Shown one piece after another: positions 9,077-17,670 of a stretch of 64,000 nucleotides of DNA. Source of the DNA: Cupriavidus sp. EM10 (GTDB lineage: Bacteria > Pseudomonadota > Gammaproteobacteria > Burkholderiales > Burkholderiaceae). Position numbers and translations under genes: made by a program. Numbering within the stretch: the stretch's first letter is position 1; every line of letters starts with the position of its first letter. Below the pieces are notes generated by a model. That model was given only the letters and a program-made list of their open reading frames with translations. It was not told the origin of the DNA and did not search any database. Location of the stretch: NCBI RefSeq assembly GCF_018729255.1, contig NZ_CP076061.1, forward strand, positions 2,232,001-2,296,000, in the 5' to 3' direction.

Positions 9077-10252
9077 TTACTGCTTCACCGGCACGATCCG
9101 GTTGTCGATGAACTGGGCCCAGACGTAGTCGTTCTCGGTCAGCGCGTCGTGCTGCTGCGGCGAGAACGGCTTCACGTAGGTCTTGATCAGGCCCTCGTAG
9201 CGGTCGATCTTGTAGAAGCCCTCGCGCACCGCGTCGCCCTTGGTGCTGCCGGCCCTGGCGATGGCCAGCGCGGCCAGTTGCGTGGCGTCGTAGGCGTTGG
9301 CCACGCCCACGGCCGGCGTGATGTCGTCCGGGCCCTTCACGTCGCTGTACTTGGCCTTCAGGTCATTGACGACGCGCGTGCTGACCGGCGACGGCGCGCC
9401 GAAGAAGCTGTACGTCTGCACGAAATGAACGTTCCTGGCGTTCGGCCCGGCCAGTTCCGTGAAGCGGCCGCCGGCCGGCCCCCAGTGCGAGACCACCGGC
9501 ACCTTCCAGCCCATGCGGTCGAGCGACTTCACCACCTGCGCCGACGGGCCGACGTTGCCCACCATCAGCAGCACATCGGCGCCGGCTGCTTTCAGGCGGC
9601 CAAGCTGGGGCACCACGTCCACGTCGTTGGCCTCGAACTTCTCGACGCCCACCGGCTTGCCGCCCTTGGCCGCCATGGCTGCCACGATGCCTTTCTCGTT
9701 CGATTCGCCCCACGGGTTGTTCACCAGTATCAGGCCCGGCTTGCTGGCGTTGAACGCCTTTTGCGCGTACTGCAGCATCGCCTTGTCCACGACTTCGTCC
9801 ACGGCCGAGACCCGGAACGCGAAATTGGGATTGGCGCCGTTATGGGTGATCGGCGTGCCGGCGGCCCACGGGCCCATGAACGGGACTTTTTCCTGGTTGG
9901 CGATGGGCACGATGGCCATCGACACCGGCGTGTCCAGCCCGCCAAACAGCACGGCCACCTTTTCCTTGTAGATCAGCTCGCGCGCGGCCAGCACGCCCTT
10001 GGCGGGGTTGCCTTCGTCGTCGCGGCGCACCAGTTCCAGCTTGCGGCCGCCCAGCAGGCCGCCCTTGGCGTTGATCTCGTCGATGGCGATGGTCATGCCG
10101 CGCGTCAGCGATTCGCCGGCCCGGGCCGACTGGCCCGACAGCGCCGTGATCAGGCCGATCTTGATGGTGTCGGCGGCATGGGCAGGCAGGGTCGTCATGA
10201 CACAGGCGGCCGCTGCGGCAGCGATCAATGCACGGCGTTGGGGACGAAACAT
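9077..10252 (-). CDS. ABC transporter periplasmic binding protein, LivJ/LivK type
   Basis: The product is a 391-residue type-I periplasmic binding protein (Peripla_BP_6 family) that would capture the substrate for the downstream LIV permease and ATPases. A signal peptide MFRPQRRALIAAAAAA...PAHA is followed by the family start TIKIGLITALSGQSARAGES, and the central NDVDVVPQLGRLKAAGADVLL region is typical. It heads the leftward operon that continues with livH, the LivMGF fusion and gamma-glutamyltransferase. Two GC-rich palindromes lie between it and livH, which could uncouple its expression from the membrane components. Substrate unknown. Confidence 0.88.
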   Translation of the reverse strand: MFRPQRRALIAAAAAACVMTTLPAHAADTIKIGLITALSGQSARAGESLTRGMTIAIDEINAKGGLLGGRKLELVRRDDEGNPAKGVLAARELIYKEKVAVLFGGLDTPVSMAIVPIANQEKVPFMGPWAAGTPITHNGANPNFAFRVSAVDEVVDKAMLQYAQKAFNASKPGLILVNNPWGESNEKGIVAAMAAKGGKPVGVEKFEANDVDVVPQLGRLKAAGADVLLMVGNVGPSAQVVKSLDRMGWKVPVVSHWGPAGGRFTELAGPNARNVHFVQTYSFFGAPSPVSTRVVNDLKAKYSDVKGPDDITPAVGVANAYDATQLAALAIARAGSTKGDAVREGFYKIDRYEGLIKTYVKPFSPQQHDALTENDYVWAQFIDNRIVPVKQ

Positions 10253-10488
10253 GGCAGATCTCCGAGATGGGTGAGGGTCGGGGCGCTATCTCGCAAGAGC
10301 CGTGCCACGCGTTGACGAATCACCGCGAAAGTCCCGGACATACGGCATTTCAATACGTTGACGATCTGGCCCGCAAATTGCGAACGATTACGCAACGTCA
10401 ATGCATACGATCGGAAACGGGGCATCACGCACGAAGGCGGTGCCGGCCCCGGCGATGGATGCACCAACCAGAAGAAAGGCACGCGTTC

Positions 10489-11469
10489 ATGACCTTCAAT
10501 CCGAGTCCGCTGGCGGCGCAGGCTGCGGCCCCGTCTTTCGGACTGTTGCGGCACCACGGCCGCTTCCCATACCGGCCCATCACCGATGCCGACGGCTTCC
10601 GCTGGCCCAACGGTGCGCGGCTGGCCGTCTATCTTGGCTTCAATATCGAGCACTTCGCGTTTGGCGAGGGCCTGGGCGCCAATCTGGGCCCGGTATCGCC
10701 CCAGCCCGACGTGCTGAACTACAGCTGGCGCGAATACGGCAACCGGGTAGGCGTGTGGCGCTGCCTGGAGCTGTTCGACCAGCTGGAGATGCCCACGGGC
10801 GTGATCCTGAACACGGCGATCTACGACCACTGCCCCGAGGTGCTGGACGCCTGCCTGGCACGCGGCGACGAACTGATCGGCCACGGCCACACCAACGCGC
10901 ACCGTCAGAGCGAACTCGACGAGGCCGGCGAGCGCGCGCTGCTGGAGCACTGCCGCGACCGCATCCGCGAGCACAGCGGCCGGGCGCCGGGCGGCTGGCT
11001 GTCGCCTTGGATCTCCGAGACGATGGTCACGCCCGATCTGCTGGCCGAAACCGGCTACCGGTACACGCTGAACTGGGCGCACGACGACCGGCCGGTCCGC
11101 ATGCAGACCCGGGACGGCGGGGCGCTCTGGTCAATCCCGTATCCCCAGGAGTTGAACGATATCCCGATGATCATCGCGCGCCAGCTCGACGGCGCGGCGT
11201 TCGCCGACATGATCATCGACCAGTTCGACGAAATGCTGCTGCAGGCCAATCACCCGCAGCATCCGCAGCCGCTGGTAATGGGCATCGCGCTGCATCCGTA
11301 CCTGGTGGGGCAGCCGTACCGGCTCAGGCATTTGCGGCGGGCGCTGGCGCATATTGCCGCGCGGCGCTCGCATGGCGACGTCTGGTTCACCACGCCGGGC
11401 GCGATCTGCGATGCGATGGACGCCCAGGCACCTCTCCAGCGCGAAATCGCCGCCGCGGGCGCGCGCTAA
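10489..11469 (+). CDS. Polysaccharide-deacetylase-family hydrolase (PuuE-like)
   Basis: This 326-residue protein belongs to the NodB-like carbohydrate esterase fold used by cytosolic amide hydrolases such as PuuE-type allantoinase. Motifs include GVILNTAIYDHCPEVL, the metal-site-like GHGHTNAH near residue 130, and LHPYLVGQPYRLRHL near residue 270. There is no signal peptide, which fits a cytosolic amidohydrolase and not a cell-wall enzyme. I use ATG 10489, where family homology starts; the frame is open further upstream into the divergent promoter region. It diverges from the LIV/gamma-glutamyltransferase operon and precedes a GntR gene, so all three may serve one nitrogen compound. Substrate not determined. 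Confidence 0.8.
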   Translation: MTFNPSPLAAQAAAPSFGLLRHHGRFPYRPITDADGFRWPNGARLAVYLGFNIEHFAFGEGLGANLGPVSPQPDVLNYSWREYGNRVGVWRCLELFDQLEMPTGVILNTAIYDHCPEVLDACLARGDELIGHGHTNAHRQSELDEAGERALLEHCRDRIREHSGRAPGGWLSPWISETMVTPDLLAETGYRYTLNWAHDDRPVRMQTRDGGALWSIPYPQELNDIPMIIARQLDGAAFADMIIDQFDEMLLQANHPQHPQPLVMGIALHPYLVGQPYRLRHLRRALAHIAARRSHGDVWFTTPGAICDAMDAQAPLQREIAAAGAR

Positions 11470-11500
11470 CATCATGGGCATTGTTTCCCTGACCGACGCC

Positions 11501-12247
11501 ATGTCAACCAAAGCTGCAAGGAAATCCGCCGCCAAGGTGGCGGAGCCGGCCCCGCCGGTCGAGTCCGACGAACCACTGGACGCCGACGCGCGCATCTACC
11601 AGGCGATCTTCGACGGCGTGCTGAACCATCGCCTGACGCCGGGCACCAAGCTGCCCGAACCCGAGCTATGCACGCTGTTCGGCGTAGGCCGTGCCGTGGT
11701 GCGGCGCGTGCTGGAAAAGCTCGCGCATGACGGCATCGTGGCGCTGCGGCCCAACAAGGGCGCGGCAATTGCCGAGCCGACGCCCGAGGAAACCAGCCAG
11801 ATATTCGAGGCGCGCCGTGCCATGGAACGCGTGCTGGTCGAACTGGCGGTGGAGCGCGTCACAGAGGCCGACATGCGCGAACTGCGCCGCCAGCTGGCCG
11901 ACGAGCACGACGCGATGCACCGTTTCGACCAGCCATCGTGGGCGCGGCTGGCCAGCGGCTTTCATCTGCGGATTGCCGCGCTGGCGCGCAACGCGGTGCT
12001 GCAGCGCTACCTGACCGAACTGGTGTCGCGCTGCTCGCTGATCGTGGGGCTGTACGAGCCGCCGGGCCACGCACCCTGCGAACACGACGAGCACGCGGCC
12101 ATCGTCGCCTGCATCGAGGCGCGCGACGCCCCGGGCGCCGTGGCGCTGATGGAAGCGCACCTGCGCGAACTGGAGCAGCGTATCGAGACATCCCGCATGC
12201 AGGGCGAGAAGAGCCTGGCGCAGATGCTGGGGCTGCCGCAACGCTAG
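11501..12247 (+). CDS. GntR-family regulator (FCD subfamily)
   Basis: A 248-residue transcription factor with an N-terminal winged helix (ARIYQAIFDGVLNHRLTPG, LPEPELCTLFGVGRAVVRRVL) and a C-terminal all-helical FCD ligand domain with the metal-binding type histidines (FHLRIAALARN near residue 155, EHAAIVACIEARD near 210). ATG 11501 is used; ATG 11474 adds nine residues and cannot be excluded, as neither has a clear ribosome binding site. It follows the deacetylase-like hydrolase by 31 bases and precedes a flavin reductase gene by 21, so it probably controls this short rightward operon and perhaps the divergent transporter. Confidence 0.85.
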   Translation: MSTKAARKSAAKVAEPAPPVESDEPLDADARIYQAIFDGVLNHRLTPGTKLPEPELCTLFGVGRAVVRRVLEKLAHDGIVALRPNKGAAIAEPTPEETSQIFEARRAMERVLVELAVERVTEADMRELRRQLADEHDAMHRFDQPSWARLASGFHLRIAALARNAVLQRYLTELVSRCSLIVGLYEPPGHAPCEHDEHAAIVACIEARDAPGAVALMEAHLRELEQRIETSRMQGEKSLAQMLGLPQR

Positions 12248-12268
12248 AACGAAACCCCAAGGAACCCG

Positions 12269-12904
12269 ATGGAAATCGATTTCAGCGCGATCACCGAGTA
12301 TCAGCGCTACAAGCTCATGGCCAGCCTGATCGTCCCGCGCCCGATTGCGCTGGTCACCACGCTCGGCGCCGACGGCACCGCCAACGCGGCGCCGTTCTCG
12401 ATGTTCAACATGCTGGGCGAGGAGCCGCCGATCGTGATGATCAGCGTGAATCGCCTGGGCGATGGATCGCTGAAGGACACGGCAGCCAATATCGTGCGGA
12501 CGCAGGAGTTCGTCGTGCACCTGAGCGACGAGGCCATGGCCGAGAAGATGCATCGCTGCGGCGAGCGCCTGCCGCCCGATATGAGCGAACTGGCCCACGT
12601 GGGGCTGACGGCCGCCCCGTGCACGGACGTGGCGCCGCCCCGCATTGCCGAGGCCCCGGTGGCGTTCGAATGCCGGCTTTGGGAAACGCTGGAGACGGAA
12701 AGCCGCCAGATCTTCATCGGCCGCGTGCTGCGGCTGCATGCACGCGATGGCCTGATCGATACCGACCGCTGGCGCGTGCGGCTGCAGGAATACTTTCCCG
12801 TGGGCCGCTTCGGCGCCAGCTTCTACGTGACCACGCGCGACCGCTTCTCGCTGGAGAAAGATGCCGGCGTGGTCACCGCGTCAACCGCGATCGACGAGAT
12901 GTGA
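12269..12904 (+). CDS. Flavin reductase-like FMN-binding protein
   Basis: The 211-residue product has the FMN-binding split-barrel fold of flavin reductase-like proteins. The family start ITEYQRYKLMASLIVPRPIALVTTLG and the FMN-contact region NAAPFSMFNMLGEEPPIVMISV (about residues 40-60) are clear. AAGGAACCCG precedes the ATG. It may supply reduced flavin or act directly on a small substrate; a monooxygenase partner is not present next to it. It overlaps the 3' end of the convergent livM gene by 24 bases. Confidence 0.82.
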   Translation: MEIDFSAITEYQRYKLMASLIVPRPIALVTTLGADGTANAAPFSMFNMLGEEPPIVMISVNRLGDGSLKDTAANIVRTQEFVVHLSDEAMAEKMHRCGERLPPDMSELAHVGLTAAPCTDVAPPRIAEAPVAFECRLWETLETESRQIFIGRVLRLHARDGLIDTDRWRVRLQEYFPVGRFGASFYVTTRDRFSLEKDAGVVTASTAIDEM

Positions 12905-13920
12905 GCCCAGCGGCGCGGCCGGCTTGCGCCGCGCCTTCCATTGGTCCGCCACGCCAATGATCTCCCCTACGATGCCGCGCCGGAACGTCAGCACGCAGAT
13001 CACGAAGATCACGCCGGTGACCATCGTGACCGACTCGCCGAGCGTGCTGAACCAGTCCACGCCGGTGATGCTGGCCAGGAACGTGCCGAGGTCGCCAAGC
13101 TTGTTTTCGAGCGCGATGACCACGAAGGCGCCGACGATGGGGCCGGTCAGCGTGCCCAGGCCGCCCACCAGCGTCATCAGGATCACTGCGCCGGACATCG
13201 ACCAGTGCACGTCGGTCAGCGTCTCGAAGCCCAGTACCAGCGCCTTCAGCGATCCGGCCAGGCCGGACAGCGCCGCCGAGAGCACGAAGGCAACCAGCTT
13301 GAAGCGGTCGACGTCATAGCCCAGCGACACGGCACGCGGCTCGTTCTCCTTGATCGCCTTCAGGATCTGCCCGAACGGCGAGTGGATCGTGCGCACGATC
13401 AGCGCGAACGCGGCCACCACGATCACCAGCACCACGTAGTAGAGCGTCAGGTCGCTGTCCAGCGGCAGCACGCCCAGCAGCTTGCCGCGCGGGATGCCCT
13501 GGATGCCGTCCTCGCCCCCGTGAAGGGCGCCTGCAGGCAGAAGAAGTACAGCATCTGCGCCAGCGCGAGCGTGATCATCGAGAAGTAGATGCCTTGGCGG
13601 CGGATGGCCAGCGCGCCCATGACCAGGCCGGTGAGCGCCGCAAAGACGGTGCCCAGCAGCAGCCCAAGCTCGGGCGTCAGGCCCCATTCCTTCATGGCGT
13701 GGCCGGCCACGTAGCCGGCACCGCCGAAGAACGCGGCATGCCCGAACGACAGTAGTCCGGTGTAGCCGATCAGCAGGTTGAAGGCACACGCGAACAGGGC
13801 AAAGCAGAGCACCTTGAGCACGAATACCGGGTAGGCGCCCAGCATCGGCGCCAGCAGGGCGGCGAGCAGCAGCGCGCCGTAGACCGCGAACTGGCCGCGG
13901 CGGTTGGAGTCTTCCAGCAT
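12881..13920 (-). CDS. livM: LIV-type ABC transporter permease LivM (frameshifted)
   Basis: Reconstructed length is about 346 residues. The first part (from ATG 13920) reads LLIGYTGLLSFGHAAFFGG and continues to LQAPFTG; the second part resumes in another frame at GEDGIQGIPRGKLLGVL and runs to the stop at 12881. The break is a C5 run at 13515-13519 on the plus strand; one more base restores the family sequence FTGGEDGIQG, so I treat it as one gene and a probable sequencing error. The permease would act with LivH at 13921, directly adjacent, and the LivF and LivG ATPases upstream. Its C-terminal tail is convergent with, and overlaps, the flavin reductase gene. Confidence 0.85.
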
Positions 13921-14808
13921 TTACTTTTCCTTCCCGAACAGGCCGGCGGGGCGCAGCATCAGCACGATCACCATGATGAAGAACACCACGGTGGACGATG
14001 CCTGCGGATAGAACACCTTGGTCAGGCCTTCGATGACGCCGAGCGCCAGGCCGGTGACGATCGATCCCATGATCGAGCCCATGCCGCCGATTACCACCAC
14101 GGCGAACACGACGATGATCAGGTTCTGGCCCATCAGCGGCGACACCTGGATCACCGGCGCCGCCAGCACGCCGGCGAACGCCGCCAGCGCCACGCCGAAG
14201 CCGTAGGTCAGCGTGACCATCAGCGGCACGTTGACGCCGAAGGCCTCGACGATCTTCGGGTTTTCGGTGCCCGCGCGCAGGTAGGCGCCAAGCTTGGTCT
14301 TCTCGATGGTGAACCACGTGGTTACGCAGACCACCACGGAGGCCACGACCACCCAGGCGCGATAGTTCGGCAGCACCATGAAGCCGAGATCCGTGGCGCC
14401 TTGCAGCGCGTCGGGCGGCGAGTAGGGCAGGCCGGACACACCGTAGGCCGACCGCATCACGCCTTCGATGACCAGCGTGATGCCCAGCGTCAGCAGCAGC
14501 CCGTAGATGTGGTCGAGCTTGTAGATCCAGCGCAGCATCGACTTCTCGATGATGACGCCGATCACGCCCACCACCAGTGGCGACAACAACAGCATGGCCC
14601 AGTAGTTCAGCCCGGCGTACTCCATGCCGGCCCAGGCCAGTACGGCGCCGAGCATGAACAGCGCCCCGTGCGCGAAGTTGATCACGTTGAGCAGGCCGAA
14701 GATCACGGCCAGGCCCAGGCTCAGCATGGCGTAGAACGCGCCGTTGACCAGCCCCAGCAGCAGCTGGGACAGCAGCGCCGGCAGGGGGATTCCAATATCG
14801 AAATTCAT
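13921..14808 (-). CDS. livH: LIV-type ABC transporter permease LivH
   Basis: This 295-residue membrane permease has the LivH family features GLVNGAFYAMLSLGLAVIFG near the N terminus, NVINFAHGALFMLGA, and GGMGSIMGSIVTGLALG in the second half, with roughly eight membrane segments. The ATG at 14808 follows AAGGGAC. Its stop codon is immediately followed by the livM start, and it follows livF by 17 bases, so all five transporter genes form one leftward operon behind the P5C dehydrogenase gene. That context suggests import of proline, hydroxyproline or a related amino acid; this is inferred. Confidence 0.9.
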   Translation of the reverse strand: MNFDIGIPLPALLSQLLLGLVNGAFYAMLSLGLAVIFGLLNVINFAHGALFMLGAVLAWAGMEYAGLNYWAMLLLSPLVVGVIGVIIEKSMLRWIYKLDHIYGLLLTLGITLVIEGVMRSAYGVSGLPYSPPDALQGATDLGFMVLPNYRAWVVVASVVVCVTTWFTIEKTKLGAYLRAGTENPKIVEAFGVNVPLMVTLTYGFGVALAAFAGVLAAPVIQVSPLMGQNLIIVVFAVVVIGGMGSIMGSIVTGLALGVIEGLTKVFYPQASSTVVFFIMVIVLMLRPAGLFGKEK

Positions 14809-14825
14809 GAAACGTGGGTCCCTTG

Positions 14826-15554
14826 TTAAACGCCGAGCAGTTCGTTCAGCACCGGCATCTTGGCGTGCAGCTCGCTGGCGGCAAAGCGTTCGACGATGGC
14901 GCCGTGCTCCATCACGTAGAAGCGGTCGGCCAGCGGTGCGGCAAAGCGGAAGTTCTGCTCCACCATCACCACGGTGTAGCCCTTCTTCTTCAGCATCAGG
15001 ATCATGCGCGCCAGCGCCTGCACGATCACCGGGGCCAGGCCCTCGGAAATCTCGTCGAGCAGCAGCAGGTTCGCGCCCGTGCGCAGGATGCGGCCCACGG
15101 CCAGCATCTGCTGCTCGCCGCCTGAGAGCCGCGTGCCCTGGCTCTGCTTGCGCTCGCGCAGGTTCGGGAACATCTCGTAGATCTCGGCCTCGCTCATGCC
15201 CGGCGTGTCGCCGCCCTTCGCGCCCTTCAGCACGGGCGGCAGCAGCAGGTTTTCCTCGCACGACAGGCTCGAGAAGATCGCCCGCTCTTCCGGGCAGTAG
15301 CCGATGCCGTAGTGCGCGATCTTGTGCGTCGGCAGGCCGATGGTCTCGTTGCCGTTGATCTTGATCGATCCCTTGCGCGCGCCGGTCAGGCCCATGATCG
15401 CGCGCATGGTGGTGGTGCGGCCGGCGCCGTTGCGGCCCAGCAGCGTGACCACTTCGCCACGGTTCACGGTCAGGTCCACGCCGTGGAGAATGTGCGATTC
15501 GCCGTACCAGGCGTGCAGGTCCTTGATCTCCAGCGCGGGAATGTTCGTGGACAT
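14826..15554 (-). CDS. livF: LIV-type ABC transporter ATPase LivF
   Basis: A 242-residue cytoplasmic ATPase with ABC signature LSGGEQQMLAVGR and Walker B LLLLDEISEGLAP. Its Walker A reads GRNGAGRTTT: the usual Lys is Arg. This substitution is seen in a subset of LivF proteins to my knowledge, so it need not mean loss of function, but the partner LivG at 15556 has a normal GPNGAGKTT. The EISEGL in place of EPSEGL in Walker B is also slightly unusual. The gene starts one base after the livG stop and is followed by livH. Confidence 0.9.
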   Translation of the reverse strand: MSTNIPALEIKDLHAWYGESHILHGVDLTVNRGEVVTLLGRNGAGRTTTMRAIMGLTGARKGSIKINGNETIGLPTHKIAHYGIGYCPEERAIFSSLSCEENLLLPPVLKGAKGGDTPGMSEAEIYEMFPNLRERKQSQGTRLSGGEQQMLAVGRILRTGANLLLLDEISEGLAPVIVQALARMILMLKKKGYTVVMVEQNFRFAAPLADRFYVMEHGAIVERFAASELHAKMPVLNELLGV

Positions 15555-15555
15555 A

Positions 15556-16326
15556 TCAGTGCGCTCCCTGCAGTTCGGCGTCGGCGGTGCCCATGTAGGC
15601 TTCCATCACGCGCGGGTCTTTCGACACCTCGGCGTACGGGCCTTCGGCCAGGATGGCGCCACGCTGCAGCACCGTGATCTTGTCGGCGATCGACGACACC
15701 ACGTTCATGTTGTGCTCCACCATCAGGATCGTGCGGCCGGCGGACACCTTCTTGATCAGTTGCGTCACGCGGTCCACGTCCTCGTGGCCCATGCCCTGCG
15801 TGGGCTCGTCCAGCAGCATCAGCTCGGGCTCCATCGCCAGTGTGGTGGCGATCTCCAGCGCGCGCTTGCGGCCATACGGCAGGTTGACGGTGGTGGTTTC
15901 GGCGAACTCGGTCAGGCCCACCTGTTCGAGCAGCTCCATCGCGCGGGCGTTGAGCACGTCCAGCGAGCGCTCGCTGCGCCAGAACTGGAACGCGGTGCCC
16001 AGCTGACGCTGCAGCCCGATGCGCACGTTCTCGCGCACGGTCAGGTGCGGGAACACGGCGGAAATCTGGAACGACCGGATCACGCCGCGCCGCGCAATCT
16101 GTGCGGGCTTCTCGCGTGTGATGTCGATACCGTTGAAAAGGATGGTGCCCGTGGTGGGCTCCAGGAATTTGGTGAGCAGGTTGAAGCAGGTGGTCTTGCC
16201 CGCGCCGTTCGGTCCGATCAAGGCATGGATCGAGCCGCGACGCACCTGCAGGTTGACGTCGCTGACCGCCGTGAAGCCCTTGAAGGACTTGGTCAGGTTG
16301 CGGACGTCCAGTACGTTGGTAGTCAT
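15556..16326 (-). CDS. livG: LIV-type ABC transporter ATPase LivG
   Basis: This 256-residue ATPase has Walker A IGPNGAGKTTCFNLL near residue 35, Walker B LMLLDEPTQGMGH, and the H-loop MVEHNMNVV. The normal LivG signature region (LSGGQ-type) reads NLPYGRKRALEIATTLA, as is usual for LivG. I chose ATG 16326, where the conserved domain begins, not the longer open frame. It follows the binding-protein gene across a short gap that contains a copy of the REP-like palindrome, and precedes livF by one base. Confidence 0.9.
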   Translation of the reverse strand: MTTNVLDVRNLTKSFKGFTAVSDVNLQVRRGSIHALIGPNGAGKTTCFNLLTKFLEPTTGTILFNGIDITREKPAQIARRGVIRSFQISAVFPHLTVRENVRIGLQRQLGTAFQFWRSERSLDVLNARAMELLEQVGLTEFAETTTVNLPYGRKRALEIATTLAMEPELMLLDEPTQGMGHEDVDRVTQLIKKVSAGRTILMVEHNMNVVSSIADKITVLQRGAILAEGPYAEVSKDPRVMEAYMGTADAELQGAH

Positions 16327-16357
16327 TCGATAGAGATACAGAGGACGTGTGTTTTCT

Positions 16358-16384
16358 CCCCTCTCCCGCACGGCGGGAGAGGGG
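16358..16384. repeat. REP-like palindrome, copy 3 (perfect 12-bp arms)
   Basis: Arms CCCCTCTCCCGC and GCGGGAGAGGGG flank an ACG loop. The element lies between the binding-protein gene and livG, the same operon position as the copies at 8933 and 9025 in the other LIV operon. Confidence 0.8.
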
Positions 16385-16402
16385 ACAATGCCGGCGGGAG
16401 AA

Positions 16403-17614
16403 TTACTTCTTCACCAGCGGGCAGCGCGATTGCGACAGCGGCTGGAAGGCTTCCTCGGCCGGCACGGTGGCGACGAGCTTCAGGTAGTCCCACGGCGACC
16501 TGGAGTCGGCCGGCTTCTTCACTTCCATCAGGTACATGTCGTGCATCATGCGGCCGTCGGCGCGGATGTAGGCGTTCTGGGCGAAGGCGTCGTTGATCTT
16601 TGCCTTCTTCAGCGCGGCCATCACGGTGTCCGAATCGTCGCTGCCGGTGGCCTGTACGGCCTTCAGGTACTGCAGCACGGCCGAGTAGGTGCCGGCGTGC
16701 ACCATGTTCGGCATGCGCTTCATGCGCGAGAAGAAGCGGCTGCCGAAATCGCGCGTCTGCGGGTTCAGGTCCCAGTACCAGGCGTCGGTCATCTTCATGC
16801 CCTGCGTCAGCTTCAGGCCCAGGCTGTGCACGTCGCTGATGGTCATGAGCAGGCCCACCAGCGTCTGGTTCTTCGGCAGGCCGAAGTCGTTGGCGGCCTT
16901 GATTGCGTTGATGGTGTCGCCGCCGCCGTTGGCCAGCGCCACCACCTGCGCCTTGGACGATTGCGCCTGCAGCACGAACGACGAGAAGTCCGACGCGTTC
17001 AGCGGATGCTTGACCTGGCCCACCACGCTGCCGCCCGAAGCCTTCACGACGTCGGCCGTGGCCGTTTCCAGCGACGCCCCGAACGCGTAGTCGGCCGTCA
17101 GGAAGTACCAGCTCTTCAACCCCTGCTTGACCATCGCCTTGCCGGCCACGTTGGCCAGCGCGTACGTGTCGTACACGTAGTGCACGATGTACGGCGAGCA
17201 TTCCTCGTTGGTGTGGCGCAGATTGGCGCCGCCCGTGATCAGCGAGATGCGCTTCTTCTCGGAAGCAATGCGCGACACCGCCAGGGCCACCGACGAGTTG
17301 GGCAGGTCGACGATGGCGTCCACGCCGTCGCGGTCGATCCACTCGCGCGCCTTGGCGCTGCCGATGTCGGCCTTGTTCTGGTGGTCGGCGGTGACCAGTT
17401 CGATCTTCTTGCCGGGCAGGCCGTTGCCGAAGTCCTCGATGGCCATTTTGGCGGCTTCGACGGATCCCTTGCCGGCGTAATCCAGGTAGACGCCGGACAG
17501 GTCGGTCATCACGCCGATCTTGACGACATCGCCTGAAATGGCGGCGCCGGCGGCGCCGGCAAAGACGGTCAGGCTGGCCGCCAGGGCGGCAGAAAACAGG
17601 GTGGCTCGCTTCAT
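16403..17614 (-). CDS. livK: ABC transporter periplasmic binding protein, LivK type
   Basis: A 403-residue type-I periplasmic binding protein with signal peptide MKRATLFSAALAASLTVFAG...GAA and family start GDVVKIGVMTDLSGVYLDYAGKG cut near residue 28. ATG 17614 follows GGAGATAAGAAG. It belongs to the urea/amide/branched-chain group of Peripla_BP_6 proteins. It lies 57 bases downstream of the P5C dehydrogenase gene and upstream of livG, livF, livH and livM, all leftward. The ligand is not deducible, but linkage to a proline-catabolic enzyme makes proline-like compounds plausible. Confidence 0.88.
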   Translation of the reverse strand: MKRATLFSAALAASLTVFAGAAGAAISGDVVKIGVMTDLSGVYLDYAGKGSVEAAKMAIEDFGNGLPGKKIELVTADHQNKADIGSAKAREWIDRDGVDAIVDLPNSSVALAVSRIASEKKRISLITGGANLRHTNEECSPYIVHYVYDTYALANVAGKAMVKQGLKSWYFLTADYAFGASLETATADVVKASGGSVVGQVKHPLNASDFSSFVLQAQSSKAQVVALANGGGDTINAIKAANDFGLPKNQTLVGLLMTISDVHSLGLKLTQGMKMTDAWYWDLNPQTRDFGSRFFSRMKRMPNMVHAGTYSAVLQYLKAVQATGSDDSDTVMAALKKAKINDAFAQNAYIRADGRMMHDMYLMEVKKPADSRSPWDYLKLVATVPAEEAFQPLSQSRCPLVKK

Positions 17615-17670
17615 CTTCTTATCTCCGTGTGGTGTGGCTTGAAAGCGGTGCAGGGCGGTATGGGGTGACG

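Noticed and set aside
12881..13920. livM as a true pseudogene
   Set aside because: The break is one base in a C5 run, both halves are fully conserved, and the same type of loss recurs all over the window.
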